A stretch of DNA of 64,000 bases from the NCBI GenBank assembly GCA_964542585.1, contig CAZIUI010000004.1, forward strand, positions 62,001 through 126,000, written 5' to 3'. A program made the position numbers and the translations under genes. Below are positions 1 through 8,679 of this stretch, piece by piece. Under the pieces are notes generated by a model. The model was not told the origin of the DNA. It saw only the letters and a list, made by a program, of their open reading frames with translations, and searched no databases. The stretch's first letter is position 1, and each line of letters begins with the position of its first letter. The DNA comes from CAYYUA01 sp964542585 (GTDB lineage Bacteria > Bacteroidota > Bacteroidia > CAILMK01 > CAYYUA01).

Positions 1-125
1 GTTCCGGCCGAAGATACTTCCACCTCTTGATCAAGCCCATTTTCTTGTAATTGCTTTTTCATAATCCCTTCAGCAAGTGGGGAGCGGCATATATTTCCAA
101 GGCAAACAAATAAAACACGAATCAT
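1..125 (-). CDS. Low-molecular-weight protein-tyrosine phosphatase, N-terminal part
   Basis: Reading the minus strand from the ATG at 125 gives a protein beginning MIRVLFVCLGNICRSPLAEG. This contains the LMW-PTP catalytic P-loop C-(X)5-R-S (VCLGNICRSP), with nucleophile Cys8 and Arg14, which dephosphorylates phosphotyrosine (or arsenate in related reductases). Only about 41 residues are inside the window; the general-acid Asp near the C-terminus of the family is outside. It lies 54 nt downstream of the cardiolipin synthase gene on the same strand and may share its transcript. The family assignment is firm because of the intact P-loop; the substrate is unknown. Confidence 0.88.
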   Translation of the reverse strand, partial: MIRVLFVCLGNICRSPLAEGIMKKQLQENGLDQEVEVSSAG

Positions 126-179
126 AAAAGCTTTTTTTGAGCTAAGCAAAAATAAATAAAAGGTATAACCGGTGTTAGT

Positions 180-1631
180 TTACAAAAGCGGGCTAAAAAT
201 CCTAGCGCCAGATTCCCTAAGCTTGTGGGATACAGGTCTTTTTCGAAAGGTTTCCAAATCCAGTTTTTCACACGATTGCAAATCTTGATAAAAGGAGTTT
301 TCCAGGTAAATAGCCGTTTCCCGGTTGTAGATCAAGGCATTGATTTCCAAGTTCTGGTCGAAGCTTCTGATATCCATATTGGCACTGCCAACGGAAGCAA
401 AAACACCGTCAACGATCATCATTTTTCCATGGGTAAACCCATTCTGATAAATGTGAACATTCACCCCAGCGGCCATTAACTCCTCCACATAAGAATAAGA
501 ACTCCATAGGTTGATGCGCGAATCAGAATTACCTGGTAAAATTATGCTAACTTCAATCCCACTTAAAGCAGCTGTTTTGAGTGCTGTAAGGATACTACGA
601 TTAGGTGTGAAGTAAGGAGTAGAAATGTAAATGTACTCATCGGCCCTATTGATGGCTGCAAAATAGGCTTGCATGATGTTCGCCCAGGTTGAGTCCGGCC
701 CACTTGCTACGATCTGCACCAAATTCCGAGATGCCACTTGATAAACCGGAAAATAACGATCGCCTTCCAGGTTTTGGCCTGTTATAAATTGCCAGTCCGT
801 TATGAATACGGTTTGGAGGCTTTTAACGGAATCTCCATCTAGTTTTAGATGAACATCCCGCCAGAAACCGAGATCTGGATCGCCATCCAAATACTTATCC
901 TGGATATTAATGCCGCCAACAAAACCAACCTTGCCGTCTACAACCACTATTTTGCGATGGTTGCGGTAATTAACTTTACTGGTCAGGAAAGGAAAATTCA
1001 CAGGCCGGAAACCTTGAATAGCTACCCCTGAATTTTTGAGGGACCGCACATACCTGTTACTCAAAGTCCAGCTACCGACACTATCATAAATCACCCTCAC
1101 ATCCACCCCTGCCTTAGCTCGCTCTTCCAGAATTTGTCGAATAGTATTACCAATTTTATCGTCACAAATTATGTAAAAAGCCATGTGAATATGATCCGCC
1201 GCTGACTTGAGGACGTTGATCATTTCCGGGAAGGTCTCGGTCCCATTATTCAGAACGGTAACCTGATTGCCTTCTGTCAAAAGGGCCTTGCTGTTGTTCA
1301 CTAATAAATTAATGATCGAGGACTTCTGTCGGATTTTCTCATCATTGTAAAAGTTCTTGGCTTCAAGGTCCAGAAAGTGAAGCCCTCTGAGATTTTTGAT
1401 CTGGATATAGTCGGCTTCGGCTTTCTTATTAAATGCGCGGATCTTACGGAAGTTACGACCAAAAAAGAAGTAAAGCACAACTCCTATAAAAGGTAGAAGG
1501 ATCAATACCAATAGCCAGGCAATAGTCTTAACCGGGTCTCGGTTTTCCAGGATTATTACCAGGATTATAAAAAGCACCAGTAAAGGATAAAGAATCCCGA
1601 AAAGCCAGATGAAAAAATCCCAGCTAAACAT
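180..1631 (-). CDS. cls: Cardiolipin synthase (phospholipase D family)
   Basis: A 483-residue membrane enzyme that joins two phosphatidylglycerols to make cardiolipin and glycerol. Two hydrophobic helices at about residues 5-28 and 36-57 match the N-terminal membrane anchor of bacterial Cls. Two HKD phosphodiesterase motifs follow: H225-x-K227-x4-D232 (NHRKIVVVDG) and H401-x-K403-x4-D408 (THGKMMIVDG), both followed by the usual Gly/Ser-rich stretch. Length is normal for the family (about 480). It sits 36 nt downstream of the secreted nuclease gene, same strand. Among PLD-family members, the paired N-terminal helices and length favour Cls over a nuclease. Confidence 0.92.
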   Translation of the reverse strand: MFSWDFFIWLFGILYPLLVLFIILVIILENRDPVKTIAWLLVLILLPFIGVVLYFFFGRNFRKIRAFNKKAEADYIQIKNLRGLHFLDLEAKNFYNDEKIRQKSSIINLLVNNSKALLTEGNQVTVLNNGTETFPEMINVLKSAADHIHMAFYIICDDKIGNTIRQILEERAKAGVDVRVIYDSVGSWTLSNRYVRSLKNSGVAIQGFRPVNFPFLTSKVNYRNHRKIVVVDGKVGFVGGINIQDKYLDGDPDLGFWRDVHLKLDGDSVKSLQTVFITDWQFITGQNLEGDRYFPVYQVASRNLVQIVASGPDSTWANIMQAYFAAINRADEYIYISTPYFTPNRSILTALKTAALSGIEVSIILPGNSDSRINLWSSYSYVEELMAAGVNVHIYQNGFTHGKMMIVDGVFASVGSANMDIRSFDQNLEINALIYNRETAIYLENSFYQDLQSCEKLDLETFRKRPVSHKLRESGARIFSPLL

Positions 1632-1667
1632 TCACAAGATTCATTGTTAATGAACAGACCCTTAAGT

Positions 1668-3386
1668 TCAAGGAGTAACTAAAAATGTTTGCACCGTTTG
1701 GCCTTGAGGTTTGTCGATTCTGAAGTAGTAGACCCCTGGCTGCCAGTTAGTCATATCAAGCCGTAGACTTTTTTGTGGCTCTTTGGATATTACAAGTTTC
1801 CCTGTTTTGTTAAAGATCTTAACCTCGTTAACTGGCTGCTTAACTGGAAAATTGTAAGAAGATTGATTAAGATGAGAGGGCATAGGTATTAAGGCACCTT
1901 CTTGCTGAGGTTGTATAAAACTGAAATCTGCTACTAAAGGATAGTGATCGGAGGCTAAGCTAGTGGTACTAGGCTTTAGAGCAGTTCTTCTTAAAAGGGA
2001 GTCGGGTACCTCTTGGGTGTTTAAAGTGAAATGTTTTTTAAGCTGTATTACACTGTTGCTAAAAAAGATGTAGTCAAGTTTGCCGGCTGGCCAGCCACTT
2101 TCCAAACTTTTCCAGGTATAGACAAAATGCCCGTGTGTATGGGGTGTGCTGGCGGTTTTAAGTTTTGTGTAATCCCAATCCGGATAAAAGGCTGAGAATT
2201 TTGTAGTATCTCCCGTAAGCATGCGCTTAGTTATACCTTTACCCACAAGGTTCATATCGCCGGAAACTAAGATAGGGGTTCCCTCTGGTAAATTAATCTT
2301 TCCGCCAGGTTGGTGGGCATCTTTTAAAAATTTCATTAGAGCCGTGGCCTGTGCTTGTCGTTTGGTATTTTGATCGCAGCATGAAAGGTGGGCGTTCACT
2401 AGCAAAAATTGCTGTTTTGGATGTTTCGTAAGGGTTGCTGTAAGCCTTAAGCTGTCTGTGATCTGCCACTTCTTAGCAAAGGGATATTTGGATACGGTAA
2501 TATTCCCTTCATCCAATTTGCACGCATGCCACTCTTTATTACTTGGAAGTTTCAAGTGCTTGTTAAAAAAAAGCTTTGCTTTAGCAGCACTCACGTCCCA
2601 ACATTCATTGAGCGTAAGGATAGCCGGGTCAAGATATTGGTAAAGGCGTTTTAACTGAGTTGCTCTATTGTCATTTATAAGCCCACTGTTCAACGTATTG
2701 TGGGAGACCAATCGGAAACCCTCTTGAAGCTTTTTATTCGTGGAGATGGGCTTGACCTCAGGGACTACTTTGGGACCTTGAAATTGATAATCGAAAGCAG
2801 AATCATAGGTTGGTAGGGTTTCGTCTCCTGTTTTATCTGTCAATTGCCAGGATATATTGTTATCTAAGATGGCCGTATCACTTTCTAGAGGTATTTGGCG
2901 GGGAATTGCTACTTCATAAGTAGTAGAAGCAAGCGTTGGCATCAGCCTTATACCGGCTTGATCTAATTGCACATCGGATTCAGGCTTTACGTTCCACCTT
3001 ACGATTTTACGAGTAAAGTCAATGGAAACCTCAGCACCTAAAGCCCCGGTGAGATACCCAGTTTTTCGATTTTGATCAACATCCAGGTAAATGTAAACCT
3101 GACCTTGGCTGGGATTGCCCCCGGTTAGATTTAAGGGCCTTCCGGAAGTAAAACCAATGTAGAAATAGTGCTTATCGTAGGCCATGTAAACCTCTTGAAG
3201 ATTCATGCCTTTTTCAGGTTGGTGGATGGTATCCCGGTAAACCTGGTGCGGTACATTTTTGAAATCGTTAACATCCCCGTCTATCAAAAAACGATCGGCA
3301 TGGTTTTGGGAAAAGGATAATCCGGGATTCAACAAAAACAAACCCAAAACCACAGCGGGCTTTAAGTAGTGGCCTAGAAAAATCAT
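1668..3386 (-). CDS. Secreted endonuclease/exonuclease/phosphatase-family protein with T9SS sorting domain
   Basis: A 572-residue exported protein. A signal peptide (residues 1-27, ending LSFSQ) is followed by a beta-rich CBM9/DOMON-like region (about 30-200, beginning FLIDGDVNDF). Then comes an endonuclease/exonuclease/phosphatase (EEP) fold (about 225-490) with the expected metal and catalytic residues: N230, E261 in LTLNECW, H333 in NAHLSC, the GDMN motif (376-379) and the terminal D480-H481 in SDHYPLV. The last 60 residues resemble a type A T9SS C-terminal sorting domain (EVKIFNKTGK... GVYYFRI). It probably acts at the cell surface or outside on nucleic acid or a phosphodiester; the real substrate cannot be read from sequence. 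First gene of a possible minus-strand unit with cls. Confidence 0.8.
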   Translation of the reverse strand: MIFLGHYLKPAVVLGLFLLNPGLSFSQNHADRFLIDGDVNDFKNVPHQVYRDTIHQPEKGMNLQEVYMAYDKHYFYIGFTSGRPLNLTGGNPSQGQVYIYLDVDQNRKTGYLTGALGAEVSIDFTRKIVRWNVKPESDVQLDQAGIRLMPTLASTTYEVAIPRQIPLESDTAILDNNISWQLTDKTGDETLPTYDSAFDYQFQGPKVVPEVKPISTNKKLQEGFRLVSHNTLNSGLINDNRATQLKRLYQYLDPAILTLNECWDVSAAKAKLFFNKHLKLPSNKEWHACKLDEGNITVSKYPFAKKWQITDSLRLTATLTKHPKQQFLLVNAHLSCCDQNTKRQAQATALMKFLKDAHQPGGKINLPEGTPILVSGDMNLVGKGITKRMLTGDTTKFSAFYPDWDYTKLKTASTPHTHGHFVYTWKSLESGWPAGKLDYIFFSNSVIQLKKHFTLNTQEVPDSLLRRTALKPSTTSLASDHYPLVADFSFIQPQQEGALIPMPSHLNQSSYNFPVKQPVNEVKIFNKTGKLVISKEPQKSLRLDMTNWQPGVYYFRIDKPQGQTVQTFLVTP

Positions 3387-3409
3387 AGAATAAATAGCGA
3401 TTGATGAAA

Positions 3410-3417
3410 CAAAGCTA
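3410..3417 (-). promoter_or_regulatory. Candidate -7 element for the secreted nuclease gene
   Basis: The minus strand reads TAGCTTTG, an exact match to the Bacteroidota -7 consensus TAnnTTTG, 23 nt before the ATG at 3386. No clear TTTG -33 partner is visible about 20 nt upstream, so this is a weak call. Confidence 0.35.
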
Positions 3418-3535
3418 CGAGGAATAAGCGGCTAAAAGAAACCTGATCCGGAATATGGTTTTTATAAAAACAGATCTTTGTAACGTTGTTAATAAATTAA
3501 AACAATACCACCATTTATCGCTAAAGGCCAAACTT

Positions 3536-5011
3536 ATGCACTATCTCAAGTTTTATTTTGTGTTTTTGATTGCTGTAGCTTTTGCTCTCCTTACAAAAAC
3601 TACCACCGCTTCAACCCCTGAAAAAGGTCATGACATTTCTATAAAAGTAGAGGGGCTTAGCAATAAGAGGTGTTTGCTTGCTTATTATTATGGTGACCAA
3701 AAGTACATTAAGGACACCCTGCAACTGGACAAAAACGGACGGGTAACAATGACCGGGAAAAAACCAATTGATGGTGGTATCTATATGTTCGTTTTTCCGG
3801 GTAACAAAAACTACTTCGAATTCATTATTAATGATCAGGACTTCACCCTTTCTACTACTAAGGAAAACCCTATTCAAGATATGACTGTGAAGGGTAGCCC
3901 TGAGAATAAAGTATTTTTTGATTACATCCGAACCCTGAACAGCAAAAAATCTAAAGCACAAAAGCTAAGTAAAAAGCGAAAGCGCATAAAAGAGAAGCAA
4001 CCTGAAAAAGCAAAAGAACTCAAAGAGCAAATCAATTCGATTTCAGATGCGATCCAGGAAAAGCGCGAAACCCTGATCGATAAAAACCCTGATCTATTTT
4101 ACACAAAGGTCCTTCGGACTATGAAAGATCCGCCCTACCCAGAAGTGGGAAAAAATAATAATGTAGATTCTCAAAAGGCTTTTATGGTCTACAAGCGGCG
4201 CTTTCTAAACAACGTTGATTGGTCTGATGATCGATTATTGAGGACCCCTATTTTCGACAAAAAATTTAAAACTTACCTCGAAGATCTTACACCGTCTAAT
4301 CCGGATTCAATCATTGCCGCAGCAGATCAATTAGTTGCTCGCACAGAAGGGAATGATGAAACTTTCAAGTATATCGTTCACAACATAACTTCTAAGTACG
4401 AGCGCTCTAAAATCATGGGCATGGACAAAGTTTTTGTCCACATGGCGGAAAAATATTATATGACAGGTAAGGCTGATTGGGTTTCTGATAAGCAACTTAA
4501 GGATATAAGGGAACGTGCACTACGCATGAAACCTAATTTAATAGGCAAAAATGCACCCCGTATTACAATGGCTAACACGAACGGGGAGCCCGTATCTTTG
4601 TATGATATTGATGAACCAATTACTGTCCTGTTTTTCTGGGATTCTGATTGCGGACACTGCCAAGACGCTATTCCCAAATTAAGAAAAATATACCAGAATG
4701 AAGACTTCAGCGACAAGATGGAAGTCTATGCGGTGAATATTGAGGACAAGAAAGACGGTTGGATGAAGTATGTTAAAAACCATGAGATGCCATGGATCAA
4801 TGTTCAAGACCGCTATAACGATTCAAAATTTCGAGCTTACTACAACATTTATAGCACTCCGGTCATTTATGTCTTAGATGACGAAAAGAAAATAAGGGCT
4901 AAACGAATAGGCGTTAAACAGCTAAAAAAAGTTATACCAGATATCCTGAAGAAGGGTCAACCAAGTGGGATCCAGGAATCTGATGAGCAACAAAATGAAG
5001 ATAGAGGGTGA
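3536..5011 (+). CDS. Secreted TlpA-like thioredoxin-fold protein
   Basis: Exported thiol-disulfide oxidoreductase of the Bacteroidota TlpA/DUF4369 type, 491 residues from the chosen ATG. The reading frame is open upstream to 3455, but starting at 3536 puts a signal peptide (FYFVFLIAVAFALL) at the N-terminus. An N-terminal beta domain resembling DUF4369 (about 33-130) is followed by a Lys/Glu-rich charged helix (about 135-185), a helical linker, and a C-terminal thioredoxin fold (about 335-480). That fold has the redox motif C372-G-H-C375 (WDSDCGHCQD) and a cis-Pro in YSTPVIYV. Its stop codon lies 2 nt before the msrB ATG, so the two are almost certainly co-expressed. It likely supplies reducing equivalents in the periplasm. 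Confidence 0.82.
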   Translation: MHYLKFYFVFLIAVAFALLTKTTTASTPEKGHDISIKVEGLSNKRCLLAYYYGDQKYIKDTLQLDKNGRVTMTGKKPIDGGIYMFVFPGNKNYFEFIINDQDFTLSTTKENPIQDMTVKGSPENKVFFDYIRTLNSKKSKAQKLSKKRKRIKEKQPEKAKELKEQINSISDAIQEKRETLIDKNPDLFYTKVLRTMKDPPYPEVGKNNNVDSQKAFMVYKRRFLNNVDWSDDRLLRTPIFDKKFKTYLEDLTPSNPDSIIAAADQLVARTEGNDETFKYIVHNITSKYERSKIMGMDKVFVHMAEKYYMTGKADWVSDKQLKDIRERALRMKPNLIGKNAPRITMANTNGEPVSLYDIDEPITVLFFWDSDCGHCQDAIPKLRKIYQNEDFSDKMEVYAVNIEDKKDGWMKYVKNHEMPWINVQDRYNDSKFRAYYNIYSTPVIYVLDDEKKIRAKRIGVKQLKKVIPDILKKGQPSGIQESDEQQNEDRG

Positions 5012-5013
5012 TA

Positions 5014-5562
5014 ATGAAACCAGATAAAAAATTTAATTACAAGCTTTATGAATTTTTGACGGCCTTATTGTTGGTCTCATTTACGCTTCAAGCTTGTGGT
5101 CAAAACGATGTAGCAAAGCAAAGTAGTAGAAAATCAAAATCGCAAAATATGAATCAGGAAACCAGTAATAAGCGTTTACAAAGTGATAGTACCTGGAAAG
5201 AAAAGCTAACGGAGGAAGAGTATCGCGTCACAAGAGAGGGAGGTACAGAAAAAGCCTTTTCTGGCGAATATTATGATTACAAAGGTGATGGCACATACCA
5301 TTGTGTTTGTTGTGGGGAATCCCTCTTTTCTTCCGAAACGAAGTTTGAGTCTGGTACTGGATGGCCGAGCTTTTACAAGCCGGTTGAAGGACAGGTATCA
5401 GAAAAACAGGACAATAGTATGGGCATGCGTAGGACTGAAGTAGTGTGTGCCAACTGCGATGCTCACTTAGGTCACGTCTTTGAAGACGGTCCTAAGCCTA
5501 CTGGGCTCCGCTATTGTATCAATTCTGTTGCTCTAGATTTTGAGAAGGAAAAAACAAAGTAA
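5014..5562 (+). CDS. msrB: Peptide-methionine (R)-S-oxide reductase, lipoprotein form
   Basis: Reduces methionine-R-sulfoxide in proteins. Starting at ATG 5014 (a GTG at 5008 is in frame and overlaps the previous stop), the protein has a lipoprotein signal with lipobox TLQA-C28, so it is tethered to a membrane facing the periplasm. The MsrB domain (about 62-175) has two zinc-binding CxxC pairs, C97/C100 (HCVCCGES) and C145/C148 (CANCDAH). The catalytic cysteine is C168 in RYCINSVAL. A resolving cysteine is not obvious, so an external thiol donor is expected; the adjacent TlpA-like gene is a natural candidate. Confidence 0.93.
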   Translation: MKPDKKFNYKLYEFLTALLLVSFTLQACGQNDVAKQSSRKSKSQNMNQETSNKRLQSDSTWKEKLTEEEYRVTREGGTEKAFSGEYYDYKGDGTYHCVCCGESLFSSETKFESGTGWPSFYKPVEGQVSEKQDNSMGMRRTEVVCANCDAHLGHVFEDGPKPTGLRYCINSVALDFEKEKTK

Positions 5563-5598
5563 AGATTAGGGGCAAGGGTAAAACAGCGGTCTCCGTCT

Positions 5599-5631
5599 TT
5601 TGGAGCTATTCGTAAACTTTTCGTTCCTTTG
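5599..5631 (+). promoter_or_regulatory. Predicted sigma-A-type promoter for the DUF6580-like gene
   Basis: TTTG at 5599-5602 and TTCCTTTG at 5624-5631 (7 of 8 fixed or free positions of TAnnTTTG) are separated by 21 nt, the spacing usual for Bacteroidota primary promoters. The -7 element ends 21 nt before the ATG at 5653. Confidence 0.5.
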
Positions 5632-5652
5632 CAGGCATAAAAATCATATTAT

Positions 5653-6192
5653 ATGAGCAAAAGAAACCTTATAATTCTGTTGGTTATTATTGTAGGTATA
5701 TCAACCCGTTTTATGGAATTCCTACCTCCTAATTTTGGTGCTATTGGTGCTATTGCATTGTTTGGAGGCGCATATTTTTCTAATAGAGCCCTAGGACTCC
5801 TCCTTCCCTTAGGTGTTTTATTCCTGAGTGACCTTATTTTGGGTATTACAGGTCAAACGGCCCTTTATGGGGCTCAGCCTTATGTTTACGGTGGTTTTCT
5901 TTTGATAGGAGTACTTGGTTTTGCCCTCCGCCATAACAAGAATATTTCAAAAATTGTAGGAGGCTCACTCGGCGGTTCATTAGTCTTTTTTCTAGTATCG
6001 AATTTAGGCGTATGGTTCACCTCAGGCCTGTATGCTAAAACTTTTGGCGGGCTTATGAGCTGTTTTGTAGCGGCTATTCCGTTCTTCAAGTATACCATAG
6101 CAGGCGATATGGTATTTAATACCATTTTCTTTGGGTCCGCTTATTTATTAACTCAGCAGTTTCCCAAGGTTATGCTTACTTCACAAGAATAG
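5653..6192 (+). CDS. DUF6580-like integral membrane protein
   Basis: A 179-residue, strongly hydrophobic protein with about five transmembrane segments (roughly 4-21, 28-60, 77-90, 101-122, 140-168). The features GISTRFMEFLPPNFGAIGA near the start, and ALFGGAYF, fit the family now called DUF6580, common in Bacteroidota. Its size and topology resemble substrate-binding (S) components of ECF vitamin transporters, but that is an inference; no substrate can be assigned and no B12 riboswitch fits in the 90-nt upstream gap. It has its own predicted promoter and a strong terminator after it, so it is likely monocistronic. Confidence 0.6.
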   Translation: MSKRNLIILLVIIVGISTRFMEFLPPNFGAIGAIALFGGAYFSNRALGLLLPLGVLFLSDLILGITGQTALYGAQPYVYGGFLLIGVLGFALRHNKNISKIVGGSLGGSLVFFLVSNLGVWFTSGLYAKTFGGLMSCFVAAIPFFKYTIAGDMVFNTIFFGSAYLLTQQFPKVMLTSQE

Positions 6193-6220
6193 TTTGCTAC
6201 TAAAAATGCAGATGATCAAG

Positions 6221-6251
6221 AGCTCGGTATTAGTCATACCGGGCTTTTTTT
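6221..6251 (+). terminator. Rho-independent terminator after the DUF6580-like gene
   Basis: Hairpin AGCTCGGTAT / ATACCGGGCT (10 bp with one G-T pair, loop TAGTC) followed by a run of seven T. Confidence 0.8.
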
Positions 6252-6345
6252 ACCCTTATAAATCCTTTGCTGATAAGTAAGGTAAATCGAAAATTACATA
6301 AGTACTTACTCGGGAGTTATTTTTAAAATAAAGTGGAATAAAAGC

Positions 6346-7587
6346 TCATTGCTTTTTTTTACAACCTTCCGTTACCATGAACAATAACCAAGCTGACGCC
6401 ATACATCCTCCGGCAACCAGCAATGGTAAATTAATGTCCATCGATATGATTAAGCCTGCAATAATTGGAGGTATTGTTAAACCCAGGGATTGCAAAGACT
6501 GATTAATACCAAGTACTTCTCCTTGGATATCTTCTTCTGCCTTGTTGGATAATATGGATAACAAATTGGGCTGGTTGAGGCCTTGAAAAATTGATACGAA
6601 AGGCAGTACAAAAAGAAGGGTAGACCAGGAATCAGGTGCCGTTAATGCAATGACAAATACCGCCACCCCAATTAAGCTAACAGAAAGGACCTTATGGGGA
6701 GCAATGTAATGGGATACATAGCGTGTAATAAGACCTTGTGTAAGCGCGATCCATATACCAATATAGGCAAACATTCTACCTATATGAATTTGCTCGAAAT
6801 TGAACTTTTCAATTAAAAATACATCCAGGAATTGCGTGAAGAACGTGAATCCCAGGAAAACTAAGAAAATGACGGCGAAAAGGGCCCGGAACTGTTTCAG
6901 CTTAAAAGCTTGTGCAAACTTGTAAAAGCCGGAAAACACGCTAATTTTTTTATTGCTGGGGGTTTTGAGCGTTTCAGGAAAATAAGCCTGAACCAAAAGA
7001 AGGTTTACACCGGTTAAAATAGCGGACAACCAAAAAGGCGTGGCATAACTAAACCATGATATAATGTCAGGATTTGAGGTAATACCACCAATGAATGGCC
7101 CTATGATAAATCCTAATCCAAATGCCATCCCCACTAAGCCAAAGTTTTTGGTTTTAGACTGCTCGTCACTTATGTCTGCAATTGCAGAGTAGATGACAGC
7201 AATGTTGCCCCCTGTTATACCATCGATGATTCGACCTCCGAAAAGTAACCAAATATTCTCTTCCACAATGCCAATGGCAAAAATGACGTATCCAATGATA
7301 GAACCCACCAAGGCATAGGATAGTACAGGCTTACGTCCCCTGCGATCTGATAAAGCTCCCAATAACGGGGATCCTAAAAATTGCATGAAGGGATAAGCTG
7401 CTTTTAATAAGCCAAGGATGAAGGTTATTTCTCCAAAAGTAAAGTCCTGGGGCAAAAGGCCACTGCCAGGTGAATCCAACATCAGCGGAGCCAATACGGG
7501 AATGATGATGGTAACACCCAACAGGTTCAGAAAAACAGTAAAAAAAATGAGAAAAAGAAGGAAGGGTTTGCTTTTTGGAGCAGCCAT
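6346..7587 (-). CDS. MFS transporter, DHA1/TetA-like
   Basis: A 413-residue major facilitator with about 12 transmembrane helices. The MFS signature between helices 2 and 3 is present (GALSDRRGRKPVL at about residue 80), and there is a helix-5 proline/glycine-rich stretch (GLGFIIGPFIGG) typical of drug:H+ antiporters (motif C-like). This places it in the DHA1 group with TetA-type proteins. Whether it confers drug resistance or exports a metabolite cannot be told. It is followed upstream, 55 nt away on the same strand, by the YfcH-like epimerase gene, with which it may be cotranscribed. Confidence 0.8.
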   Translation of the reverse strand: MAAPKSKPFLLFLIFFTVFLNLLGVTIIIPVLAPLMLDSPGSGLLPQDFTFGEITFILGLLKAAYPFMQFLGSPLLGALSDRRGRKPVLSYALVGSIIGYVIFAIGIVEENIWLLFGGRIIDGITGGNIAVIYSAIADISDEQSKTKNFGLVGMAFGLGFIIGPFIGGITSNPDIISWFSYATPFWLSAILTGVNLLLVQAYFPETLKTPSNKKISVFSGFYKFAQAFKLKQFRALFAVIFLVFLGFTFFTQFLDVFLIEKFNFEQIHIGRMFAYIGIWIALTQGLITRYVSHYIAPHKVLSVSLIGVAVFVIALTAPDSWSTLLFVLPFVSIFQGLNQPNLLSILSNKAEEDIQGEVLGINQSLQSLGLTIPPIIAGLIISMDINLPLLVAGGCMASAWLLFMVTEGCKKKQ

Positions 7588-7642
7588 CGGTAGGGAATCA
7601 GGTCGATTTTGTCAGGTAGGAAATTTTAACGTGAAGTGGTGT

Positions 7643-8551
7643 TCATCGGTTGGCTAAGTCTGATACGGCACTTTGGATATCTCCAAACCTAAACTGAAAA
7701 CCGGAATCCCGGATGCGACTAACGTCAAGCATGAGGTCTGTCATTAATACCTCAGCAAAAGGTCCGATCATTACCCTAAGCGCTACGAATGGAACATTGG
7801 GTAAAAAGAAAGGTTTATGGAGTTCCCTGGCGATAGTCTTCATCAAGGTTTCATTAGCAGTCGAATCAGGAGCAGCAGCGTTGTAGGCTCCAATAGCTTG
7901 CTCATTGTTCATTAAGCAATGAATCATTTCTACCAGGTCATCAATGTGGATCCATGGAGTGCACTGCTTACCCGAACCCAGGGGCGCTCCTACACCCCAT
8001 TCCACGGGCGCTCTCATTTTCGGGTAAGCTCCCTCTTCAGGTGCAAAGACGGTTGATATACGAGGTATAACAACTCGTGTAAAACCATTATAAACATGGT
8101 TCGCTTCTTGTTCCCAGTCAGCGCAAACCTTGGAAAGAAAATGAGAACCTGGCTCACTGCATTCATTTAGCAATTCATCCCGCTGAATGCCATAGTAATT
8201 GATCGCTGAAGCACTTACGAAACTTTTTGGAGGGTTGGAAGCCTGCTGGATACCGGAAGCTAAAAGCCGGGTGCTATTAACACGACTTTGATAGATTAAG
8301 TGTTTATAGGCACGATTCCACCGCTTAGCGCCAAGGTTAGCACCGGCAAGGTTAACTACATGATCGGTCTCTTCTATCACTCTTTGGTCCAGGGTTTCAT
8401 TGGCGGGATCCCAATGATGATAAAGAATACCGTGGTCGTTTCCAGAAGAACCCCTGGTTAATATATGAACCTGGTATCCGCTGTCTTGAAGCTTGTGCGT
8501 CAAATGTCTACCTACTAAACCGCTCCCTCCACTTATTAAAACGTGTTCCAT
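7643..8551 (-). CDS. TIGR01777-family NAD(P)-dependent epimerase (YfcH/SDR39U1-like)
   Basis: An atypical extended SDR of 302 residues. The start at 8551 was chosen because MEHVLISGGSGLVGRHL opens directly with the Rossmann GxxGxxG; the open frame reaches back to 8668 but would then overlap the sucC promoter and start. Other family hallmarks are VNLAGANLGAKRWN (about residues 70-83), SASAINYYG (Tyr of the SDR site), WIHIDDLVEMI and YNAAAPD. The C-terminal DUF1731-like part is present. Physiological substrate unknown for the whole family; E. coli YfcH is the usual reference. Divergent from sucC. Confidence 0.85.
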   Translation of the reverse strand: MEHVLISGGSGLVGRHLTHKLQDSGYQVHILTRGSSGNDHGILYHHWDPANETLDQRVIEETDHVVNLAGANLGAKRWNRAYKHLIYQSRVNSTRLLASGIQQASNPPKSFVSASAINYYGIQRDELLNECSEPGSHFLSKVCADWEQEANHVYNGFTRVVIPRISTVFAPEEGAYPKMRAPVEWGVGAPLGSGKQCTPWIHIDDLVEMIHCLMNNEQAIGAYNAAAPDSTANETLMKTIARELHKPFFLPNVPFVALRVMIGPFAEVLMTDLMLDVSRIRDSGFQFRFGDIQSAVSDLANR

Positions 8552-8626
8552 TTTGCTAGTTTTTAGGGTGTGTAATTTAAAAGTTATTGTACAATCCGCC
8601 ACAAATGCGATGTTTGAGTTAAGATT

Positions 8627-8658
8627 TTTGGCACCGGTAGGTAAAAATCCTATTTTTG
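8627..8658 (+). promoter_or_regulatory. Predicted sigma-A-type promoter of sucC
   Basis: A textbook Bacteroidota promoter: TTTG (-33) at 8627-8630 and TATTTTTG (-7, exact TAnnTTTG) at 8651-8658, 20 nt apart, 21 nt before the sucC ATG. Confidence 0.75.
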
Positions 8659-8679
8659 AGCTTTCCAAAACTTACAGCT

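Noticed and set aside
6346..7587. Antibiotic resistance gene (TetA)
   Set aside because: Only superfamily-level similarity; no resistance context or mobile element.
8552..8668. N-terminal extension of the YfcH-like epimerase
   Set aside because: It would overlap the sucC promoter and is not found in family members, which begin at the Rossmann motif.
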